DNA of 64,000 nt from Niveibacterium sp. 24ML. GTDB lineage: Bacteria > Pseudomonadota > Gammaproteobacteria > Burkholderiales > Rhodocyclaceae. Below, in pieces: positions 55,470 to 61,450 of the stretch. How positions within the stretch are numbered: position 1 is the stretch's first letter; every line of letters starts with the position of its first letter. Made by a program: the position numbers and the translations under genes. Under the pieces are notes generated by a model. That model did not search any database. It was not told the DNA's origin and worked only from the letters and a program-made list of their open reading frames with translations. The stretch spans positions 215,222 to 279,221 of the forward strand of contig NZ_JAPFHA010000004.1 in assembly GCF_026586805.1 (NCBI RefSeq). The letters run 5' to 3'.

Positions 55470-55694
55470 TCAGGACAGTCGGGTTGGTTGCGGGTCTTCG
55501 TGTCGTTTCTCGAATCGGGCGATCTGCGCCTCGGCCTCGTCCTTTGTAATGCCGTAGCTTTCCTGAAGCTTCCCGGCGAGTTCAACACGCTTGCCTGCGA
55601 TGACTTCAAGGTGGTCATCGGTGAGCTTGCCCCATTCGGCTTTGACCTTGCCTTTGAATTGTTTCCAGTTGCCTTCAACGATTTGCCAGTTCAT
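55470..55694 (-). CDS. CsbD-family stress protein
   Basis: A 74-residue hydrophilic protein with the CsbD core NWQIVEGNWKQFKGKVKAEW at residues 2-21, then GKLTDDHLEVIAGKR and EAQIARFEKR. The family is strongly expressed under general stress, and its function is unknown. I chose ATG 55694 since GGAG lies about 8 bases upstream; an ATG 15 bases earlier overlaps that ribosome site. Confidence 0.92.
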   Translation of the reverse strand: MNWQIVEGNWKQFKGKVKAEWGKLTDDHLEVIAGKRVELAGKLQESYGITKDEAEAQIARFEKRHEDPQPTRLS

Positions 55695-55797
55695 GACGTA
55701 CTCCTTCATGTGAGCGCCAGTCGGGCATTGGGCCCGGGATGGCGTGCTTGCGGCGCGTGCGCCGCGTGGGTGCGGAAGCGGCTGACGAAGAACGGCG

Positions 55798-55956
55798 TTA
55801 CAGCCGGCCCAACAACAGCAGTGCGATGATGACGGCGACGACCAAGCCCAAACCGCTGCTGGGCAGGTAGCCCCAACTGCGGCTATGCGGCCATGTGGGT
55901 ATGGCGCCAATCAGCAGGACGATCAGCACGATCAGAAGCAGTGTTCCGAGACTCAT
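55798..55956 (-). CDS. DUF3309 family small membrane protein
   Basis: A 52-residue protein with two hydrophobic helices around the conserved IPTWPHSRSWGYLPSSGLG (about residues 19-37). This is the DUF3309 (YqaE-like) signature. GGGAGG lies about 7 bases before the ATG. It is short enough to be missed by many gene callers. Function unknown; it usually sits beside CsbD and BON genes as here. Confidence 0.88.
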   Translation of the reverse strand: MSLGTLLLIVLIVLLIGAIPTWPHSRSWGYLPSSGLGLVVAVIIALLLLGRL

Positions 55957-56131
55957 GTTGGCCTCCCGGTGGGGCAGCGGGGGTGGCCGCTGCTCGTTAC
56001 GGACATTGGCGCGACCCGGGTTGAGGCCTCGGGCCTGCGGGTGTCAGGCGCAGAGCCGATCGCGAGGCTTGTTACAGCGCGGCAAAGCGCGCCGCGGGGC
56101 GCGGAGAAAGGGCGGTGCATCGTGGCAGCCG

Positions 56132-56458
56132 TTAGCGACGACTGAACAGGAAGCCGATCACCAGGCCGGCAAGGGCGGTTCCGCCCAGTGTTCTCCACGG
56201 GTGCTCCCGCACATAGCCATCGGTGGCTATCGCCGCCCCGCGAACTTTGTCGCTGAGTGCGACTCGGCCGCTGATCGCGTAGGCCTTTGCGTCGTAGAAC
56301 GACTGCTCGACCATCGTCTTGACCTGCGCGATATCGCTTGCCGTTGCGGCGGAGAACTCCTTGACCAATCCGCTGGTGTCTGTCGCAACCTGCTTCAGGT
56401 CGGCGGCCAGTCGTTCCTTGCTTCCGACGCTGGGCGTCGGGTTCATTTCGATGTTCAT
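56132..56458 (-). CDS. DUF883 (YqjD/ElaB-like) ribosome-associated membrane protein
   Basis: A 108-residue protein: a helical N-terminal part (about residues 12-85; LAADLKQVATDTSGLVKEF), then GYVREHPWRTLGGTALAGLVIGFLFSRR, the typical C-tail anchor of YqjD/ElaB proteins that tether stationary-phase ribosomes to the inner membrane. AAGGAGG lies just upstream of the ATG. It belongs to the stress-protein run. Confidence 0.9.
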   Translation of the reverse strand: MNIEMNPTPSVGSKERLAADLKQVATDTSGLVKEFSAATASDIAQVKTMVEQSFYDAKAYAISGRVALSDKVRGAAIATDGYVREHPWRTLGGTALAGLVIGFLFSRR

Positions 56459-56506
56459 GATGCCTCCTTGGCTGGTGGTTCTGATCCGGGTGCGCGCGGT
56501 CGGTGT

Positions 56507-56668
56507 TCAACCGCGGCCGAGTCCGAAGAGCAGGGTGACGACAAAGATGACGATGAAGACGTAGAAGAGGATTCGCGCGATCTCGGCGGTGCCGGCGGCG
56601 ACACCGGTAAATCCGAAAACTGCCGCGACGATTGAAACGAGAAAGAAGATCAGGGCCCATCTCAACAT
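56507..56668 (-). CDS. DUF1328 (YtjA) family small membrane protein
   Basis: A 53-residue protein with two hydrophobic helices and the conserved turn [21 protein letters not shown]. This matches DUF1328/YtjA. GGGAGA lies about 6 bases before the ATG. Function unknown; commonly stress-induced. Confidence 0.9.
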   Translation of the reverse strand: MLRWALIFFLVSIVAAVFGFTGVAAGTAEIARILFYVFIVIFVVTLLFGLGRG

Positions 56669-56892
56669 GACGGTCTCCCGTGGTGGGCAATCTGCCCGTT
56701 TGTGTCAGGGGTGGATAAGCGGCTTGCTGTGCCTGCAGGCGGTTCGTCGGTTTGCCTGCGCTGCAGTGGGCCAGCGAACCAGTTCTGCTGTAGTGAGCTT
56801 GCGCGTGCGGGCGTCGAGCGTCTGTTCGTCACCGCACGTAAAGGGCTGATGCCAAGGAGCGCTTGGCACCCCGTTCGGTGTGGAGTGCGGGC

Positions 56893-57117
56893 TCATTTCT
56901 TGTCGGGCTTCTCGATCTCGTGGCCGATGATGCCGCCGACCGCGGCTCCACCAACGGTGCCGGCCGGGCTACCGCCAGTGAGTATCGAGCCGCCCACCGC
57001 GCCGGCGCCCGCGCCGATCAAGGTGCCCTTGTCCTGAGCCGACATGCCTGCACATCCGCTGATGCTGAGGATCAGCGCGGTGGCGAGCGCGTAGTGCGTC
57101 GTTCCTTGTGCTTTCAT
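56893..57117 (-). CDS. Glycine-zipper lipoprotein
   Basis: A 74-residue lipoprotein: lipobox ISGC with Cys22, then glycine-zipper repeats GTLIGAGAGAVGGSIL and GTVGGAAVGGIIG, and a charged C-terminus. Similar proteins (SlyB/osmotically inducible OsmB-like) insert between membranes. A GGGAGC site lies near ATG 57117. Confidence 0.85.
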   Translation of the reverse strand: MKAQGTTHYALATALILSISGCAGMSAQDKGTLIGAGAGAVGGSILTGGSPAGTVGGAAVGGIIGHEIEKPDKK

Positions 57118-57178
57118 TTTGAAGCTCCCATCTCGTCCTGCGTTGCGGGCCGCTACGGCGTAACGGCCGTGCCATGGG

Positions 57179-57787
57179 CTACATGCCGAAATTCGTCTTG
57201 GCCTGTGCGAGGCAACGATCCTTGGCGGCCCCTGCAAGGGCATCGCATTTCTCCTTCTCCACGGCATAGCGTGCGTCGCGTTTCTCGACCGTGGCGTCGG
57301 TGCGGGCGTCGGTGGATGCCGTTTGCGCGTCGCTCTTTGCGACGGCGGTCTTCTCGCTTGAGGTGGCTGCGGCATCCGCGGTTTTCAGTTGTACGGTTGC
57401 GTCGGCCTTGGCGCTGGTTTCGGCGGCCTTGGCCTCCTTGATGCAGACATCCTTTGCGTTATCGGCCTTGTCGTTGCAACGTTCGCGTGCAACCGAATAG
57501 TCGGCCTCGGCCTTGGCGAAGCGCGCCTTGTAGTGGGTCTTGCGGGTCGGCGTGTAGCTCGCCTCCAGATTGGCTTCAGCAATCTTCCGGGTGGATTTCG
57601 CCTGCGTGACACAGAGCTTGTTCTGCTGCCCGGACATGTTTGCGCAGGCGGCTTTGCCGAGTTTGTAGTCGGCGTCGATCTTGTCCTGCTGGGTGCGGTA
57701 ATCAGTCTTGGTCATGCCTTGTGCAAACGTGACAGGCGCGAAGGCCAGAACGAAAGACAGGGCGATGGCGGTGCGGATGTGGTTCAT
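57179..57787 (-). CDS. Exported Ala/Lys-rich cysteine protein, unknown function
   Basis: A 202-residue exported protein with a signal peptide (LSFVLAFAPVTFAQG, cleavage near residue 21). The mature region alternates charged helices with repeated short Cys motifs (GKAACANMS, QNKLCVTQAK, ARERCNDKA, DVCIKEAK, EKCDALA, DRCLAQAK), six cysteines in roughly paired positions. This pattern occurs in betaproteobacterial periplasmic proteins of unknown function. It is divergent from the Crp/Fnr gene at 58216, and a 16-bp perfect dyad lies between them. Confidence 0.75.
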   Translation of the reverse strand: MNHIRTAIALSFVLAFAPVTFAQGMTKTDYRTQQDKIDADYKLGKAACANMSGQQNKLCVTQAKSTRKIAEANLEASYTPTRKTHYKARFAKAEADYSVARERCNDKADNAKDVCIKEAKAAETSAKADATVQLKTADAAATSSEKTAVAKSDAQTASTDARTDATVEKRDARYAVEKEKCDALAGAAKDRCLAQAKTNFGM

Positions 57788-58215
57788 GGTGAGACCTCTC
57801 TGGTGTGTTTGTGCTGAGATCCCGCGAACACTGCCTTGTGGGCCCATGTTCGCGGCTGCCGTGTGGCAGATCCGAATGCGCAGGGGATTGGCGACCGCCG
57901 CCAAACTTCTTGGGCAGGCCGCGCTTCGGATGTCTGGAGCCTAGCGGGCACTGGTGCGTGGCGTCTGTTCGCTGACGCACCGTGGCAGGGGGCAAGCCGG
58001 CCTCCGCAACACAAACACCGCGCGACACCGGATACTTTGATCTGCCTGAAGGCTGGTAAAGCCCCGTATCCCCGCGCTAACGTAAGTGACTGCGCGCGTA
58101 TGTTCGATAGCGAACACAGGTAGAGGTATTGGCGTCCTATACTGCACATGCAACTTGCATTGCTCGCCGACCAGGCCCCTTTTTGCCCGGTGGCGTTCAA
58201 GGCTGGAGGCCCCGT
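57788..58215. other. Divergent promoter region with a palindromic operator candidate
   Basis: A 428-base gap between divergent genes. It contains the dyad at 58101-58116; no coding region is supported. Confidence 0.55.
58101..58116. promoter_or_regulatory. Perfect inverted repeat TGTTCG-N4-CGAACA
   Basis: The dyad lies 100 bases upstream of the Crp/Fnr gene and 313 bases upstream of the divergent stress gene. A related but broken version (TGTGCGCTATCGCCCA, 13 of 16 matches to the reverse complement) sits at 58972-58987 upstream of the second Crp/Fnr gene. Binding by the Crp/Fnr proteins is inferred. Confidence 0.5.
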
Positions 58216-58932
58216 ATGGAAAGTAGCCACTCCCCGCTTCAGAACCATCTTCTTGCCGCCTTGCCGGCGGACCAGCGGGCGCGCATCGTGCCAGCGCTGG
58301 AGTTCGTCACGATGACCTTGGGCGAGGTGCTCTACGAACCCGGCATCCCGATGCGTTACGTGTTCTTTCCGACCACCTCGATCGTCTCGCTGCTGTATGT
58401 GATGGAAGATGGCGCCTCGGCCGAAATTGCCGTCGTCGGTAACGAAGGCATTGTCGGTGTCTCTTTGTTCATGGGCGGGGAGACGACGCCGAGCCGCGCA
58501 GTGGTGCAGAGCGCGGGCCACGCCTACCGGATGAAGGGCCAGGTGCTCAAGGACGAGTTCGAACGGGGCGATATGCTGCAGCGCCTGCTGCTGCGCTACA
58601 CGCAGGCCCTGCTTACGCAGATGGCGCAGACCGCCGTGTGCAACCGCCACCACTCGCTCGATCAGCAGCTATGCCGATGGCTCCTGTTGAGCCTGGATCG
58701 CTTGCCCAGCAACAAGCTGGTGATGACGCAGGAGTTGATCGCCAACATGCTCGGCGTTCGGCGCGAAGGCGTCACGGAGGCAGCCGGCAACCTGCAAAAG
58801 GCGGGCCTGATCGAGTATCACCGCGGCCACATCACGGTGATTGACCGGGCGGGGCTCGAAGCGCGGTCCTGCGAGTGCTACGCCGTCGTGAAACGGGAGT
58901 GCGACCGCCTGCTGCCTGACGCACCGACCTGA
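58216..58932 (+). CDS. Crp/Fnr-family transcriptional regulator 1
   Basis: A 238-residue regulator. A cyclic-nucleotide-binding-like beta-roll covers about residues 20-135 (YVFFPTTSIVSLLYVM, VVGNEGIVGVSLFMGG), then a dimer helix and a winged helix-turn-helix with MTQELIANMLGVRREGVTEA (about 176-195). No N-terminal Cys cluster of the Fnr type. A conserved CxCY (SCECY) follows the wing. ATG 58216 has GGAGG about 7 bases upstream. A paralogue follows at 59080. Confidence 0.9.
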   Translation: MESSHSPLQNHLLAALPADQRARIVPALEFVTMTLGEVLYEPGIPMRYVFFPTTSIVSLLYVMEDGASAEIAVVGNEGIVGVSLFMGGETTPSRAVVQSAGHAYRMKGQVLKDEFERGDMLQRLLLRYTQALLTQMAQTAVCNRHHSLDQQLCRWLLLSLDRLPSNKLVMTQELIANMLGVRREGVTEAAGNLQKAGLIEYHRGHITVIDRAGLEARSCECYAVVKRECDRLLPDAPT

Positions 58933-59079
58933 ACGCCGCGCGTGCCGCAGCGCTTCGCCGACGCAAGCCTGTGTGCGCTATCGCCCAGACAGCACCACTG
59001 ACTCAACGCAGGCTGCGAGCTGCATGCGCCGCGGTGCAACCGCCCGCGGCCAATCGCAACGCTGCGTCAGGGGCTTAAC

Positions 59080-59787
59080 GTGCAAACCAAGGCGGTATCT
59101 GTAGAAAGCAACCAACTGCTCGGACGTCTGCCGCGGCGAGCACTTTCCAAGGTGCTGGTGTCATGCGTGGAAGTCGAACTGGTGTTCCGGGAAGTGCTCG
59201 CCGAAGCGGGCGCCCCCATCCGCCAGGTGCTGTTTCCGCTGCAGAGCATCATCTCGCTGACCGCTTCGATCGGGCCGCACCAGGGGCTTGAGGTTGGCCT
59301 GATCGGTGACGAAGGCATGCTGGGGGCCACCTTGCTGCTGGGCGTTGATCTCGCGCCATTGCATGCGCTGGTGCAGGGGCAGGGCTCGGCGCTTTCGATG
59401 AGTCGGGCCCAGTTTCTCGCAGTTGCGGCCGGCGACAGCGCGCTGCACCGCATCCTGTCCCGCTACCTGTACGTTTTGATGCAGCAACTTGCGCAAACAG
59501 CTGCCTGTACGCGATTCCATGTGGTCGAGGCACGTCTTGCGCGCTGGCTGCTGATGACGCACGACCGCACGCATGCCGATGGCCTGCACGTCACGCAGGA
59601 ATTTCTTGCCTGGATGCTGGGCGTGCGCCGTGTTGGCGTGACCACAGCCGCCGGCGCCTTGCAGCGGCGCCAGCTGATTCACTACGCACGCGGCGAAATT
59701 ACCATCCTCGACCGAATCGGCCTCGAGGCGGCAGCGTGCTCCTGCTATGAAGCCGATCGTGCGACTTACGCCGCCGGTATGAACTAG
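59080..59787 (+). CDS. Crp/Fnr-family transcriptional regulator 2
   Basis: A 235-residue paralogue of the preceding regulator, with the same beta-roll (QVLFPLQSIISLTASI, LIGDEGMLGATLLLG), helix-turn-helix (VTQEFLAWMLGVRRVGVTTA) and C-terminal CxCY (ACSCY). Start is GTG 59080 with AGGGG upstream; no other start fits better. Ligand unknown. The stop is followed 21 bases later by the broken alcohol dehydrogenase. Confidence 0.88.
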   Translation: MQTKAVSVESNQLLGRLPRRALSKVLVSCVEVELVFREVLAEAGAPIRQVLFPLQSIISLTASIGPHQGLEVGLIGDEGMLGATLLLGVDLAPLHALVQGQGSALSMSRAQFLAVAAGDSALHRILSRYLYVLMQQLAQTAACTRFHVVEARLARWLLMTHDRTHADGLHVTQEFLAWMLGVRRVGVTTAAGALQRRQLIHYARGEITILDRIGLEAAACSCYEADRATYAAGMN

Positions 59788-59808
59788 AGGGCAGTTTGTC
59801 CGCAACCG

Positions 59809-60787
59809 GTGATCACTGCTCCAACCGACGCGATCGTCAGGATCACAAGGACGACCATTTGCGGCACCGAATTGCACATCCTCAAGGGCGACGATCCGAC
59901 CTGCACGCCCGGTCAAGTTATTGGCTATGAGGGGGTCGGCGTGATCGAACTGGTCTGCCCGGCCGTGGCGGCATTCAAGGCTGGAGATCGAGTGTTGATT
60001 TCATGCATCAGCGCCTGCGGCAAGTGCGCGTATTGCCGCAAGCTCTTGAACTTACCCTGCACCTCCGGCGGCTGGATTCTCGGTAATAGGATCGACGGCA
60101 CGCAGGCAGAGTTCGTTCGCATACCTTACGCCGACACCAGCCTTCATCACATTCCGGACGACGCGGATGAAGACGCCTTGGTCATGCTGAGTGACATCTT
60201 GCCGACCGGCTTCAAGTGCAGAGTACTCAACGGCAAGGTGCAGCCAGGCAGCACGGTAGCGATCGTCGGCGCCGGGCCGATCGGGCTCGCCGCACTATTG
60301 ACAGCACAGTTCTGCTCACCGGCCGACATCATCATCATTGACCTCGACGGCAATCGCCTCGAGGTGACGATTCGCTTCGGCGCCACGGCGGCGGTCAACA
60401 GCAGCGACGGCCAGGCTTTGGAATAGGTCATGAAGATTACGGGTGGCCGGGGTGTCGACACGGCCATCGAGGCGGTCGGTATTCCGGCCACATTCGAGAT
60501 GTGCCAAGGCGATCATCGGGGCGGGCGGCACCATCGCCAACATCGGCGCGCATGGTACGAAGGTGGATCTCCACTTGGAAAAACTGTGGGATCGCAAAAT
60601 CACCATCACGACTCGTTTGGTGGATACCGTTAGTACGCCAATGCTGCTTAACGTTGTCGGGATGCACAAGATCAACCCCGCGCGACTCATCACCCATCGC
60701 TTCAAGTTCGACCAGATCCTCGACGCTCACGAAACCTTTGGACGCGCCGCAGACACCAGAGCGCTCAAGGTGACCATCGAGACCTAG
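59809..60787 (+). pseudogene. Broken zinc-dependent alcohol dehydrogenase
   Basis: Translations read as a medium-chain alcohol dehydrogenase: CGTELHILKG, GYEGVGVIE, the four-Cys structural zinc block (CISACGKCAYCRK), GGWILGNRIDGTQAEFVRIP and the NAD loop GAGPIGLAALL. Three lesions are visible. The first about 25 residues of the family are absent, since homology starts at IQAP-like text just after the upstream gene; an in-frame TAG lies at 60424-60426; and a frame change near 60505-60510 moves the reading into the frame that continues IGAGGTIANIGAHGTKVDLHLEKLW and ends at 60787. The family's last part is otherwise complete. It is a decaying gene. Confidence 0.88.
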
Positions 60788-60990
60788 CCGCGCGGCCTCA
60801 ATCACGGCAAGTCTGCGCTGCAGTCGGCTTGCCTTGCATGAGCAGTCACTCGCCCAGCGGCCGAGTGCAAATGCTGAGTGACAGGTCTGAGATCATTGCC
60901 GCTGCTGCGATCGCGCGTACTGTGCGACTGGAATCGCGGTGGACCGGTCTTCTGGAAGCCTGCTCAAGCGGGAAACCGAGCGTCGGCAGT

Positions 60991-61077
60991 TGGCCGGATG
61001 CCAACGAGCGCCTCAACGCTCGTTGGCTGACGTTCGCGAGCCGATCACCCTGGTGCCCAGGGACCGCTATGGCCGAC
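60991..61077 (-). repeat. 87-bp intergenic repeat, copy B (inverted)
   Basis: Reverse-strand copy matching 42311-42397 over its full length. It contains a strong internal palindrome: CCAACGAGCG and CGCTCGTTGG separated by six bases (61001-61026). Confidence 0.75.
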
Positions 61078-61141
61078 GAGATGCCGGCCAGTGCTATGAA
61101 GGCTGAGAGCCCCTCTGACGACCTATGCCATGCGCCCGGAC

Positions 61142-61228
61142 CTCGGCCTTATCGGTCGTTGGGCTCCAAAGGGAACTGTTCATGAACGTCAGCTCACGAG
61201 CATCGAGGCATTCATCGGTGTTCGCCCA
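61142..61228 (+). repeat. 87-bp intergenic repeat, copy C
   Basis: Same length and core as copies A and B but more diverged in the middle. It lies 64 bases from copy B in the opposite orientation, forming an inverted pair. Confidence 0.7.
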
Positions 61229-61403
61229 TTCGCCGTAGTTCGCGATCGCATGTCGAATGTGCGGAGTGAGTCCGAAAACAGCCCTTCGCGGCTCGATCCG
61301 TTGCGGGGATCCAAGTCTTCGATGCGAGTGAATCCGGAAGCCCGGGATGCCGGTGCGCCATCGCTCAGCCGAGGTCCGGGCGTATCGTCTGATCGTGCAA
61401 CGG

Positions 61404-61446
61404 GTCAAAAGCCAAAGGGCCAGGCGATTGTTGCCTGGCCCTTTGG
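61404..61446 (-). terminator. Terminator after the RTX protein gene
   Basis: A perfect 14-bp stem (61412-61425 with 61433-61446) with a 7-base loop is followed on the minus strand by CTTTTG. It begins five bases past the stop codon. Confidence 0.88.
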
Positions 61447-61450
61447 TCTG

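Larger units (their letters stand above)
60788..61450. other. Intergenic region with two inverted 87-bp repeats and a terminator
   Basis: Contains repeat copies B (60991-61077, reverse) and C (61142-61228) and the terminator at 61404-61446. The Ser/Arg-rich open frames across it are formed by the repeats and are not credible genes. Confidence 0.6.
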
